Shown here: positions 1 through 7,876 of the stretch, in pieces | Layout of the letters: each line of letters opens with the position of its first letter | How positions within the stretch are numbered: position 1 is the stretch's first letter | DNA from: Erysipelotrichaceae bacterium | GTDB taxonomy: Bacteria; Bacillota_I; Bacilli_A; Acholeplasmatales; Anaeroplasmataceae | Direction: 5' to 3' | DNA length: 64,000 bases | Assembly (NCBI GenBank): GCA_015059145.1 | Contig: SVAZ01000003.1 | Location: 12,992-76,991 of the forward strand | Program-made: the position numbers and the translations under genes | The notes under the pieces: model-generated | Database searches by the model: none | The model's input: only the letters and a program-made list of their open reading frames with translations | What the model was told of the DNA's origin: nothing

Positions 1-135
1 TCAACTACTGGTTCGTCAACTACTGGTTCGTCAACTACTGGTTCGTCAACTACTGGTTCATCGACTACTGGTTCATCGACTACTGGTTCATCGACTACTG
101 GTTCGTCAACTACTGGTTCATCAACAGCTGGCTCA
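1..135. repeat. 15-bp tandem repeat coding DEPVV
   Basis: Eight head-to-tail copies of a 15-bp unit (tcaactactggttcg with a/g and c/a variants) run from 1 to 120, followed by one degenerate copy to 135. The array probably continues left of the window. The unit length is a multiple of three, so copy-number change keeps the reading frame and would alter only linker length. Confidence 0.95.
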
Positions 136-533
136 TCAGTTGATGGAACATTAGAGTTTTCCTTTTTTGCAATTGCTTCTGTAATTTCATCTCCACATGA
201 AACACAAGACTTCTTTTGTAAGCCATCTTGAGTATCAGTAGATTCTAAAACCACTTCCCACTCGCCATATGTATGACCTAAAGCGTCAACATAATCTTGC
301 TTGTAAGAATCACCACATGAACAAACAAATTCAGTATATCCCTTTGACTCACAAGTAGGTGCAATTACATTTGCAACATACATGTGCTCGTGATTAGAGA
401 CAACCTGTTGATCCTGTGGATTCAAAGAAGCTTGCTGCTTTTGATTACTGGCAACACTGCAAGTAACTGCAACCGTAATTGCAGCTATACTAACGGCACT
501 GACAATACCACCGATAATAACTCCCTTTTTCAT
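1..533 (-). CDS. Repeat-rich secreted or surface protein, N-terminal part
   Basis: Open reading frame entering from the left edge, so the C-terminus is missing. It starts at ATG 533 behind GGGGGAG. Residues 1-25 (MKKGVIIGG... then a hydrophobic run) form a signal peptide or N-terminal anchor. Residues about 55-115 hold two CxCG/CxxCG pairs with a GHTYGEW segment, a pattern common in exported Firmicutes proteins. After that comes a linker of DEPVV pentapeptides, which is the translation of the 15-bp repeats at 1-120. The acidic proline-valine linker suggests a spacer between a wall or membrane anchor and a distal domain that lies outside the window. The function is unknown. Confidence 0.8.
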   Translation of the reverse strand, partial: MKKGVIIGGIVSAVSIAAITVAVTCSVASNQKQQASLNPQDQQVVSNHEHMYVANVIAPTCESKGYTEFVCSCGDSYKQDYVDALGHTYGEWEVVLESTDTQDGLQKKSCVSCGDEITEAIAKKENSNVPSTDEPAVDEPVVDEPVVDEPVVDEPVVDEPVVDEPVVDEPVVDEPVV

Positions 534-699
534 GAAATTCTCCCCCAAAAAAATTCTAAAAAAAATAAAACCAATTTATTTTAACTTTTTTGTCGAATTT
601 TGTCAACAAATATTTTAAAAAAATATATTTTTTTCGAAATTTATGTCAAAAAAATCAATTTTTTTCGATTTTTGTTTTTAAAAATGTTAAAAATCTAAT

Positions 700-730
700 G
701 AAAAATACCCCTCGATTTTAAATCAAGGGG
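700..730 (-). terminator. Intrinsic terminator after degV/fakB
   Basis: Stem 708-718 / 720-730 (CCCCTTGATTT against AAATCGAGGGG on the minus strand, one mismatch) followed by a T-rich tract, just past the stop codon at 738. Confidence 0.8.
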
Positions 731-737
731 ATTTCTT

Positions 738-1616
738 TTAATCTTCGCTTGCCAAAGTTACCTTTTTTCCATAAAAATTAATAGTAAATGAATCAGGTCC
801 AATAGCCGAACCAATGATAGGTCCTAGGTAGCTAATATGGATATCCTTTGATATATCCTTTAAAGCTTCCTTCATATATTCAGCATCATTTGGACAATCT
901 GCATGCTCAATAAAGATTGGTGAATTTGGATGGATATTTTCCTTAACACAGTTAATAACCTCATCTAAGGATGACTTGCGTCCCTTCACCTTTTTAAATG
1001 CATAATTATTACCCTTAGCATCCTCAACAATTACTGGCTTAACTCCAAGTAGATTTCCAAAGAACGCCGCAGATGCTTTAATTCTACCAGCTCTCTTTAG
1101 CCAGTGTAATGAGCCTACTGAGCCGTATGCTTGATATTTAAGCTTTTCTTCCTCTAGGAATGCAAATGTCTCTTCAATGCTTTTACCTTCGTTTGCCATC
1201 TTACATGCAGTTAAGGCAATCATACCCTCAGCATAGTTACTTCTTAATGAGTCTAAGCATAGAATCTTATTTTTAGGATATTTCTCCTTTAATTCATCAG
1301 CGACAATCATTGCATTATTAATTGAGCCTGATAGCTTTGTTGAACATGCAATGTATAATACATCTAAGCCTTGGCTTAGGTATTTTTCAAACACCTCATG
1401 GAATGTTCCGTTTTGAACTAGTACTGTTCTTGTTGAAGCACCAGCTCTCATAGCGTCATAAAATTCCTTAGCGCTAATGCCACTCCAATCTAGACAAGCC
1501 TTATATTCCTTTTCATTTAAAGCAACCGTCATATGAGCATAATCTAGACCTAGCTCATCTCTTAGTGGCTTTTCTACATCTGATGTAGAATCTGTGATAA
1601 CCTGAAATTTTTTCAT
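738..1616 (-). CDS. fakB: DegV/FakB family fatty-acid-binding protein
   Basis: 292 residues, the usual DegV length. The family binds one fatty acid and presents it to the fatty acid kinase FakA for phosphorylation. Visible family blocks are the N-terminal ITDSTSD, the CSTKLSGS loop in the middle, a GSVGSLHWLKRAGRIKAS block, and GPIIGSAIGPDSF near the C-terminus. It is a close paralogue of the gene at 58492-59379: the WLK(R/K)AGR(I/V)KASAAFFGNLLG segments are nearly identical. Start ATG has AGGAG seven to eight bases upstream. It is a single-gene unit with its own promoter (1746-1774) and terminator. The ligand cannot be read from sequence. Confidence 0.9.
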   Translation of the reverse strand: MKKFQVITDSTSDVEKPLRDELGLDYAHMTVALNEKEYKACLDWSGISAKEFYDAMRAGASTRTVLVQNGTFHEVFEKYLSQGLDVLYIACSTKLSGSINNAMIVADELKEKYPKNKILCLDSLRSNYAEGMIALTACKMANEGKSIEETFAFLEEEKLKYQAYGSVGSLHWLKRAGRIKASAAFFGNLLGVKPVIVEDAKGNNYAFKKVKGRKSSLDEVINCVKENIHPNSPIFIEHADCPNDAEYMKEALKDISKDIHISYLGPIIGSAIGPDSFTINFYGKKVTLASED

Positions 1617-1745
1617 TATATCATTTCTCCTTTATTTGATTTATAAGCAATTATTAAAAATCCCATTCATTTAATATCATATCTATTCTATTTAGACATA
1701 GTATATTTTTTCCATTTATGTAGCGAATCGAATTTCTTATAAAAA

Positions 1746-1774
1746 ATTATATCATTTTTGACCTAAATTGTAAA
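1746..1774 (-). promoter_or_regulatory. Sigma-A-type promoter of fakB (738-1616)
   Basis: On the minus strand TTTACA (1769-1774), a 17-base spacer, then TATAAT (1746-1751). The leader to the ATG would be about 120 bases; I see no riboswitch in it. Confidence 0.6.
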
Positions 1775-1814
1775 CATTAAGGGAATGATTATTTTTAATT
1801 TACAATTGCGAAAT

Positions 1815-1845
1815 AAAAATAGAAAAAGCGTATTTCTACGCTTTT
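1815..1845 (-). terminator. Terminator of the luxS-metF-metH operon
   Basis: AAAAGCGTA / TACGCTTTT stem with a GAAA loop (1824-1845) followed by TTTTTCTATTTTT on the minus strand. It overlaps the last codons of metH. Confidence 0.85.
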
Positions 1846-4148
1846 AATTCCTTAAGCTTATTTACAAATTCTAAGGCATCCTTAGAATAATAATCAGCTC
1901 CTATTTCATTTGCAATATCAGCTGTTAAAACTGCTCCACCAACAAATATTGGGCATTTACAATCTACAGCTCTTAAGGCCTTGATAGTTTCCTCCATACT
2001 TAATACTGTTGTAGTCATTAGGGCTGATAAGCCAATTGCATCAGGCTTATATTTATTATAAGCATCTACTATCACATCAATAGGTGTATCCTTTCCTAAA
2101 TCAATGCAATTATAGCCATAGGATTCTAATACTACCTTAACTATGTTTTTACCAATATCATGAACATCGCCCTTTACAGTAGCCATGATAATAGTTCCAT
2201 TATCTACATTGTTCTTAGGGAATTTATCACTAATAACCTTAAATGCCTCCTTGGCTGCCTCAGCAGATGTAATTAATTGAGGTAGGAATAGCTTACCCTT
2301 GTCATATAATGAGCCAACCTCGTTTAATGCTTTAATTAATATTTCATTTATTACAAGCATTGGATCATTTGTTTCTAATTCCTTAATTACTAGGCTATTA
2401 ACCTCATTCTTTAATCCCTTTCTTACAGCATCGTATAAGGTCATTTCTGAAGTACTTGCTACTACCTTATTTTCAACATTTTGGAATTCCTCTATATAGC
2501 ATTCAGAATTCTTATCAATGTTTAATAATACATTATATGCCTTAATGGCATTAACCATCTCGTTATCCATTGGATTCATAATAGGCATATTTAAGCCATT
2601 AGCCATCGCAAGAGTTAGGAATGTTTTATTTAATAGTCCTCTATTAGGTAATCCAAATGAAACATTTGAAACACCTAATGCTGTTTTAACACCTAATGAT
2701 TTAACCATTCTTAAAGCATCTAGTGTTTCCTTAACTAATGCCTGCTCTGCTGATGCAGTAAGGGTTAATGTATCAATAATAATTCTTTCTTTTCTAATGC
2801 CATACTCTTGAGCCTTAGAAATTATTTTTTTAGCAATTTCATATCTTTCATTAGCTGTTTTAGGAACCCCGTTTTCATCTAATGTTAATCCTAATACAAC
2901 AGCTCCATACTTTTTAGCAATAGGGAAAATCCTATCCATAACAGCATCCTCACCATTAACACTATTAATTAGTGGAACACCATTATAATATCTAGCACCA
3001 ATTTCTAATGCTTCCTTTTTAGATGAATCTAGCTGTAATGGTAAATCTACATATTCTTGGATTCTCTTAATAGCATTAAGCATTACCCTTGCCTCATCTA
3101 TTTTAGGGACACCAACATTTAAATCTAATAAATCTGCCCCATTTTCCATTTGCTTAATTGCTTCATTTACTAGGTAATCATAATTCTCATTTAATAATGC
3201 TTCCTTAAGCTTCTTCTTACCAGTTGGGTTTAATCTTTCACCACAGATTTTAACATTTTCCAAATTGACAAGCGTGCTAGCTGAATTTATTAATGTTTGA
3301 TAATCATTATTTAATTCCTTAACAGCTAAGCCCTTGTACTTAGAAATACCTTCAATAAATGAAGGATTAGTGCCACAGCATCCACCGATGATGCTTACAC
3401 CCATATCAATATATTTTTTAATATATTCATCAAATTCATCAAATTCTAAATCATATGCAGTCTTACCATTTTTAATTTTAGGTAATCCTCTATTAGGCTG
3501 AATAATTACTGGTGTATGAGTACACTTTAATATTCTATCTATAACCTCATAAAGCTCCTTAGGTCCAAGTGAGCAATTTACACCTAATGCATCTACACCT
3601 AAGCCCTCAAGCGTATTAACCATGATCTCAGGTGTTGAGCCTGTTAATGTACGACAGCTTGAATCAAATGTCATAGAGGCGAAAACCTTCTTATCACAGT
3701 TTTCCTTAACGGCAAGCACTGCAGCCTTAAGCTCATATAAATCAGAGAATGTCTCTAATATATATCCGTCTACTAAATCCTTAGTAATATCAACTAATTC
3801 CTTAAATGCCTCATACGCCTCATCAAATGTTAATCTTCCAAGTGGCTCCAGCATCATACCAGTAGGACCCATATCAAAGAATACTAATTTGTTTGATATC
3901 CTAGCATTATTAATTGCAGCATATGCTAGCTCCTTAATTGAATAATTACCATGATATTTAATTCTATTTAATCCAAATGTATTTGTGCTAGCAAAATCAG
4001 AAGCATTATAGCTTAAATGAATTTCCTTAATTGCATCACTATGAGTAATATTTAATTCCTCTGGTACAAATCCGCCTAAGCCCTTAGCCTCAATTTCACT
4101 ACCAAAGCCACCATCAAATAGCATTATATTTTTACCTAATCGTAGCAT
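1836..4148 (-). CDS. metH: Cobalamin-dependent methionine synthase lacking the reactivation domain
   Basis: 770 residues; transfers the methyl group of methyl-tetrahydrofolate to homocysteine through cobalamin. Homocysteine-methyltransferase domain about 1-280 with zinc ligands Cys192 and Cys257-Cys258 (NCSLGP and GGCCGT). Pterin-binding domain about 295-560. Cap and B12 domain about 565-770, with the cobalt-ligating His663 in GDVHDIGKN. The C-terminal AdoMet reactivation domain of full-length MetH (about 1200 residues) is absent and is supplied by the overlapping upstream gene. I chose the ATG at 4148 because GGGAG lies eight bases before it; the in-frame ATG at 4175 has no ribosome site. 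It is the last gene of the luxS-metF-reactivase-metH operon. Confidence 0.95.
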   Translation of the reverse strand: MLRLGKNIMLFDGGFGSEIEAKGLGGFVPEELNITHSDAIKEIHLSYNASDFASTNTFGLNRIKYHGNYSIKELAYAAINNARISNKLVFFDMGPTGMMLEPLGRLTFDEAYEAFKELVDITKDLVDGYILETFSDLYELKAAVLAVKENCDKKVFASMTFDSSCRTLTGSTPEIMVNTLEGLGVDALGVNCSLGPKELYEVIDRILKCTHTPVIIQPNRGLPKIKNGKTAYDLEFDEFDEYIKKYIDMGVSIIGGCCGTNPSFIEGISKYKGLAVKELNNDYQTLINSASTLVNLENVKICGERLNPTGKKKLKEALLNENYDYLVNEAIKQMENGADLLDLNVGVPKIDEARVMLNAIKRIQEYVDLPLQLDSSKKEALEIGARYYNGVPLINSVNGEDAVMDRIFPIAKKYGAVVLGLTLDENGVPKTANERYEIAKKIISKAQEYGIRKERIIIDTLTLTASAEQALVKETLDALRMVKSLGVKTALGVSNVSFGLPNRGLLNKTFLTLAMANGLNMPIMNPMDNEMVNAIKAYNVLLNIDKNSECYIEEFQNVENKVVASTSEMTLYDAVRKGLKNEVNSLVIKELETNDPMLVINEILIKALNEVGSLYDKGKLFLPQLITSAEAAKEAFKVISDKFPKNNVDNGTIIMATVKGDVHDIGKNIVKVVLESYGYNCIDLGKDTPIDVIVDAYNKYKPDAIGLSALMTTTVLSMEETIKALRAVDCKCPIFVGGAVLTADIANEIGADYYSKDALEFVNKLKELKA

Positions 4149-4750
4149 CTTTTCTTCTCCCTTATAAATCCACATTTATCTAATAATACACATTTACCAC
4201 ATGATAATTTTTTATTACCATTATTAGCTATTATTCCAATCATAGATTTTTGTGGAATCATTAAATTAGAATCTAGCAATTCTATTCCAATCTTATCAAG
4301 CCTTAAAAGCTTTTTAGCTTGAGCTAAATCAGAAAGGCTAGTCCCCTGATAGCCTATTGCAAAGCGATAGCTTAAATCATCACCTAGGCTCTTATCAAAC
4401 TCATTTGCCTCATTTTCTAAATAAGCACTAGCACATGAATCCATTACTAGCATTCTAACTGTATCAGTAACACCAAGCATTTTAATTTTCTTATCTACAT
4501 CAATACCTAATGTATAGGCTACAATATAGTATTTTGTAGCACCCTTTAAAAATTCTAAATACGGTTCCTTATTTAAAAAATCTAAAACATAATCATATTC
4601 AACAAATAATGCTTTAAATCTAGCTATATCCTCTAATTCCTCTAAGGATTCATCTATAAGCTTATCAATATTATCATCTCTATTAATATTCTTATAGCCT
4701 AAATAATAATAAACAATATCCTTAAGCCTTGAATAATTCCTTAATGACAT
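4136..4750 (-). CDS. Stand-alone methionine synthase reactivation-domain protein
   Basis: 204 residues resembling the activation region of B12-dependent methionine synthase, which uses AdoMet and an electron donor to rescue oxidised cob(II)alamin. The protein ends in a Cys cluster, LSCGKCVLLDKCGF...RC, as seen in separate activation-domain proteins of anaerobes, where it may bind a metal or iron-sulfur centre. Position supports the call: its 3' end overlaps the metH start by 13 bases and its 5' end overlaps metF by 29. The ATG at 4750 has GAGG eight to nine bases upstream. Sequence similarity to the MetH module is moderate; operon position carries much of the weight. Confidence 0.75.
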   Translation of the reverse strand: MSLRNYSRLKDIVYYYLGYKNINRDDNIDKLIDESLEELEDIARFKALFVEYDYVLDFLNKEPYLEFLKGATKYYIVAYTLGIDVDKKIKMLGVTDTVRMLVMDSCASAYLENEANEFDKSLGDDLSYRFAIGYQGTSLSDLAQAKKLLRLDKIGIELLDSNLMIPQKSMIGIIANNGNKKLSCGKCVLLDKCGFIREKKRCYD

Positions 4751-5600
4751 TTTCTATCCTCTTACAAACTTCCTTAGCTACTCTTGCATTATTCATTGTA
4801 TATAAATGCACACCAGGTGCACCCTTCGCGATTAAATCAATAATTTGGTATGCTGCGTAATTAAATCCAATCTCCTCTAATAAAACTGGATTATCCTTAT
4901 ATCTTTCTACCATATTTCTAAAATCTAGTGGTATTGTACTACCACACATCTTTTGAACCTTCTTTAAATTACTATTTCTAGCATACGGCATAATACCAGG
5001 AATAATTGGTGATTTAATACCAATTCTTCTTGCCTCATTTACTAAACGATAATAATAAGAATTATCATAAAATACCTGAGTGATAAAGAATGTAGCACCT
5101 AAATCCTCCTTCATCTTCATATACTTTAAATCCTCATAAAGGCTATCACATTCCTGATGGCCCTCAGGATAACAGGCAGCAGCTATATTAAAGCCCTTAC
5201 CCTTCATATATTCCTGTAAGTCAGTCGCATGCTTAAAATACTTGCAATATTCAATATCAGCATCAACCGGCTTATCGCCTCTTAAGGCTAATACATTTTC
5301 AATATTTAATGATTTATATTCCTCTAATAATCTATCAATATCCTCATATGATGATGGACCAGCTGTAATATGTGCAAGAGGCTCAATACCAGCCTCATTT
5401 TTAATATATCCTGCAATTCTTGATGTGTTTTTACTATTAGATCCTAACGCACCATATGTAACACTTATAAAATCAGGATTTAATTCCTTAAGCTCATCAA
5501 TAGTTCTTAAAAGCTTATCACAATTCTCATCATTCTTCTTAGGTGGAAACACCTCAAATGATAATGTTCTTTTCTTAGCTAAAATGTCATTTATCTTCAT
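4722..5600 (-). CDS. metF: Methylenetetrahydrofolate reductase
   Basis: 292 residues, normal for bacterial MetF. Reduces 5,10-methylene-THF to 5-methyl-THF, the methyl donor used by MetH two genes on. Recognisable blocks are the N-terminal LSFEVFPPK, FISVTYGA, HITAGPSS, the ALRGDKP loop, and FITQVFYDN; together they describe the FAD-binding TIM barrel. It follows luxS after two bases and overlaps the reactivation-domain gene, so the methyl donor, reactivator and synthase are translationally linked. Confidence 0.95.
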   Translation of the reverse strand: MKINDILAKKRTLSFEVFPPKKNDENCDKLLRTIDELKELNPDFISVTYGALGSNSKNTSRIAGYIKNEAGIEPLAHITAGPSSYEDIDRLLEEYKSLNIENVLALRGDKPVDADIEYCKYFKHATDLQEYMKGKGFNIAAACYPEGHQECDSLYEDLKYMKMKEDLGATFFITQVFYDNSYYYRLVNEARRIGIKSPIIPGIMPYARNSNLKKVQKMCGSTIPLDFRNMVERYKDNPVLLEEIGFNYAAYQIIDLIAKGAPGVHLYTMNNARVAKEVCKRIENVIKELFKA

Positions 5601-5602
5601 AA

Positions 5603-6043
5603 TTAATCTCCCAAAATCTCTAAATATTTTCTTGCATAATATTTAGCCATATCTAAATTTAAATCTAAATAATTCCCACATTCTATCGCAGATTGTCCGG
5701 GAATCTTACCCTCAAACACTACAATAAATCTCATGCAATTTCTTACATAATCCTTAATATCATCACTAGATAAATTACCCTTTAATATTAAATAAAAGCC
5801 TGTCCTACATCCCATCGGACCAAAATACATAGTGATGTCCTTATGATTGCTTCTAAAATAAGTAGCGCCTAAATGCTCTATCGTATGGCATACACTAGTA
5901 TCCATTACAGGCTCAAAATTAGGTCTAGTAAATCTTAAATCAAAGGTTGTAAAATAAAACCCATCCATTTCATCTATTCTAGAAACATATAAGCCCGGCA
6001 TAAGCGTTAAATGATTAACCTCAAAGCTAGCTATTCTATCCAT
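5603..6043 (-). CDS. luxS: S-ribosylhomocysteine lyase
   Basis: 146 residues; cleaves S-ribosylhomocysteine to homocysteine and DPD, the precursor of AI-2. Metal ligands are visible as His53 and His57 in HTIEH with catalytic Glu56, and Cys122 in ECGNY. The catalytic Cys79 is in GPMGCRTGF. The ATG at 6043 is preferred because GGGAG lies eight bases upstream; a GTG three codons earlier overlaps that ribosome site. First gene of the methyl-cycle operon, giving homocysteine to MetH. No SAH nucleosidase (mtnN) lies in the window, so that step must be encoded elsewhere. Confidence 0.97.
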   Translation of the reverse strand: MDRIASFEVNHLTLMPGLYVSRIDEMDGFYFTTFDLRFTRPNFEPVMDTSVCHTIEHLGATYFRSNHKDITMYFGPMGCRTGFYLILKGNLSSDDIKDYVRNCMRFIVVFEGKIPGQSAIECGNYLDLNLDMAKYYARKYLEILGD

Positions 6044-6107
6044 CGATATCACTCCCTTATAAATTATTATAATTTATTTTATTCTTTTTTTACTAACTAA
6101 TCAATAC

Positions 6108-6653
6108 CTAATCAAAGCTCCAGCATTTAAGATTATCACTTAAATAATTAGTCATATCCTCAACACTTTCCTTCATGCCAGTTGTTAACCAATATGTAAT
6201 GGCATTAATTATACCACCACTCCATACTATTCTTTTATATTTTGATTCACTTGGTAAATCACTATCTCTTAAAACTATCTTATTCATCATATCTAAATAT
6301 TCATAAAAAAAGCCAGCATCAAACAGCAATAAAAGCTCTGGTGATTTTTCCTTAACGAACTCTATAACCTTATAATACCAATTACTATCAGTTGAATTTC
6401 TAAATGGACTACCAAGCTTATCTACTAGCTCCATGTTAATATCCAAAACAATTTTCTTAATAATATCATGTTTAGTCTTAAAATTACCATAAAAGCCCAT
6501 TCTAGAAACACCAGCCTTTTGACAAAGCTCCATAATAGTTATCTTATCATAAGGCTTTTCAGCTATAAGCTTTAATAATGATTCCTTTAAGCTTTCAATA
6601 ACAATTAAATTTGTTTCCATTCTATATTTAATTAATCCTCTAGTCTTATCCAT
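6108..6653 (-). CDS. TetR/AcrR family transcriptional regulator
   Basis: 181 residues. The N-terminal TetR DNA-binding domain (about 18-65) has the pattern ITIMELCQKAGVSRMGFYGNFKTKHDII. The C-terminal two thirds is helical and resembles the TetR ligand/dimer domains typed as TetR_C_7. It is divergent from a fakB gene across a 144-base gap that holds a 14-bp palindrome, so it probably represses that gene and itself and may sense an acyl ligand; the last point is inference. luxS begins 64 bases downstream in the same direction, so some co-transcription is possible. The AGGAG ribosome site lies in the loop of a 7-bp hairpin. Confidence 0.85.
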   Translation of the reverse strand: MDKTRGLIKYRMETNLIVIESLKESLLKLIAEKPYDKITIMELCQKAGVSRMGFYGNFKTKHDIIKKIVLDINMELVDKLGSPFRNSTDSNWYYKVIEFVKEKSPELLLLFDAGFFYEYLDMMNKIVLRDSDLPSESKYKRIVWSGGIINAITYWLTTGMKESVEDMTNYLSDNLKCWSFD

Positions 6654-6654
6654 T

Positions 6655-6673
6655 ACAAAACCTCCTGTTTTGT
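6655..6673 (-). promoter_or_regulatory. Hairpin presenting the tetR ribosome site
   Basis: Perfect 7-bp inverted repeat ACAAAAC...GTTTTGT with the Shine-Dalgarno AGGAG as its five-base loop, one base before the start ATG. It may be a small translational control element or a chance palindrome. Confidence 0.4.
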
Positions 6674-6727
6674 CATTTGAGTATTAATTAACATTGTATA
6701 AAAAACAAATATTGATATAATACATAA

Positions 6728-6741
6728 ATGACAAATGTCAT
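6728..6741. promoter_or_regulatory. Candidate TetR operator
   Basis: Perfect palindrome ATGACA-AA-TGTCAT in the divergent tetR/fakB intergenic region. It lies just upstream of a TATAAT box at 6747-6752 that would serve fakB. Further TGTCA copies occur at 6671-6675 and 6771-6775. Confidence 0.5.
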
Positions 6742-6797
6742 ATTTGTATAATAGCATTTATATAAATAAATGTCAAAAAGCAAGGAGATCTATATAT

Positions 6798-7661
6798 ATG
6801 AAAGATTTTTTAATATTTGCAGATGGCTCTGCAGACCTAGATTTAGAATTTATAAAAAAATATAATATTAATTTTATACCAATGCAGTACACATTAGGAG
6901 AGGAAAATGGATTTGTATCAGGAACAAATACTGACGAGGAAATGGTAAGCTTCTATGACGCACTTGCTCAAGGTAAATTCTCTAAAACATCTCAAATTAC
7001 ACCTTTTCAATATGAGGAGTTTTTTAGTCCTTATCTAGAAGGTGGCAACTCTATTTTACTTATCTCATTATCTAGTGGGTTATCTGGAACATATGAGTCA
7101 GCTTGTGTTGCAGCTAAATCATTAAAAGAAAAATATCCTACTGTAGATTTAATACCAGTAGATAGCTTAAACGCAACTGGTGCTGAGGGAATTTTATTAC
7201 ACAAGGCTTGCCAATATAAAAGCGAAGGACTAGATATTCTTCAAGTCCAAGAAAAGCTAAATGAATTAGTTAAAAAGCTACATACAATCGCATATGTAGA
7301 AAGCTTAACTCATCTTAAGCGTGGTGGTAGAATTTCTTCTACCTCTGCAATCATTGGTTCAATGCTAAATATTAAGCCAATGATAAAGGTATTACCAAAC
7401 GGTAAGCTAGAAAACTATGATAAGAAAATGGGTAGCAAAAGAGCCATGATTCACATGGCTGATGTATATAAGGAATTAGCTGACATGAATGAGCCAATCG
7501 TTTATATTACAGAATGTAACAACAAGGAATTTGCAGAATCCTTAGCAGCTAAATTCAAATCAATAAATCCAAACGTAGATGTTAAGATTAAGAAAATGTC
7601 TATAATCATTGGTACACATACTGGTCCAGGTTCTATCGGATTATCATTTATAAAGAAATAA
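6798..7661 (+). CDS. fakB: DegV/FakB family fatty-acid-binding protein
   Basis: 287 residues counting from ATG 6798, which has AAGGAG ten bases upstream. An in-frame start further upstream would run through the promoter and operator and is rejected. DegV blocks present: FADGSADL at the N-terminus, SLSSGLSGTY, AYVESLTHLKRGGRISSTSAIIGSML, and IIGTHTGPGSIG at the end. It is the only plus-strand member of the four FakB genes here and the only one beside a regulator (TetR), so its expression is probably conditional. Substrate unknown. Confidence 0.9.
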   Translation: MKDFLIFADGSADLDLEFIKKYNINFIPMQYTLGEENGFVSGTNTDEEMVSFYDALAQGKFSKTSQITPFQYEEFFSPYLEGGNSILLISLSSGLSGTYESACVAAKSLKEKYPTVDLIPVDSLNATGAEGILLHKACQYKSEGLDILQVQEKLNELVKKLHTIAYVESLTHLKRGGRISSTSAIIGSMLNIKPMIKVLPNGKLENYDKKMGSKRAMIHMADVYKELADMNEPIVYITECNNKEFAESLAAKFKSINPNVDVKIKKMSIIIGTHTGPGSIGLSFIKK

Positions 7662-7667
7662 AACAAA

Positions 7668-7697
7668 AGCAAACCATCAAAGGTTTGCTTTTTTATT
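7668..7697. terminator. Bidirectional terminator between fakB and rubredoxin
   Basis: AGCAAACC / GGTTTGCT stem with ATCAAA loop (7668-7689), a run of T on the plus side and TTTGTTTT on the minus side. It separates convergent genes. Confidence 0.85.
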
Positions 7698-7709
7698 ATT
7701 ATAATTATT

Positions 7710-7868
7710 CTAATCTAATTTAGAAAATTCATCTTTTCCAACATGACATAATGGACATTCATAATCATCAGGTAAATTCTCAAATTTTGTGCCTGGGGCA
7801 ATTCCATTATCAGGATCTCCTAATTCCTCATCATAAACCCAATTACATACATCACATATATATTTCAT
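7710..7868 (-). CDS. Rubredoxin
   Basis: A 52-residue protein beginning [15 protein letters not shown] and carrying the two CxxC iron-ligand pairs: Cys5/Cys8 in CDVC and Cys38/Cys41 in CPLC. The length is normal for a rubredoxin. AGGAGG lies seven bases before the ATG. It is a small one-electron iron protein of the cytoplasm. It follows the flavodiiron protein gene after eight bases; rubredoxin is the usual electron donor of that enzyme, so the two probably form an oxygen-reducing pair. Confidence 0.95.
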   Translation of the reverse strand: MKYICDVCNWVYDEELGDPDNGIAPGTKFENLPDDYECPLCHVGKDEFSKLD

Positions 7869-7876
7869 ATTTCCTC

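Noticed and set aside
1-135. Possible CRISPR or satellite array
   Set aside because: Units are 15 bp, head to tail without spacers, and keep an open reading frame (DEPVV), so they are coding repeats.
2299-3945. Plus-strand open frames within metH
   Set aside because: Antisense shadows of a well-supported gene with no ribosome sites or recognisable products. The same holds for the other plus-strand frames inside polC, the thr operon, fic and the MTases.
6044-6107. S-box or other riboswitch ahead of luxS-metF-metH
   Set aside because: The gap holds only about 60 AT-rich bases without S-box core blocks.
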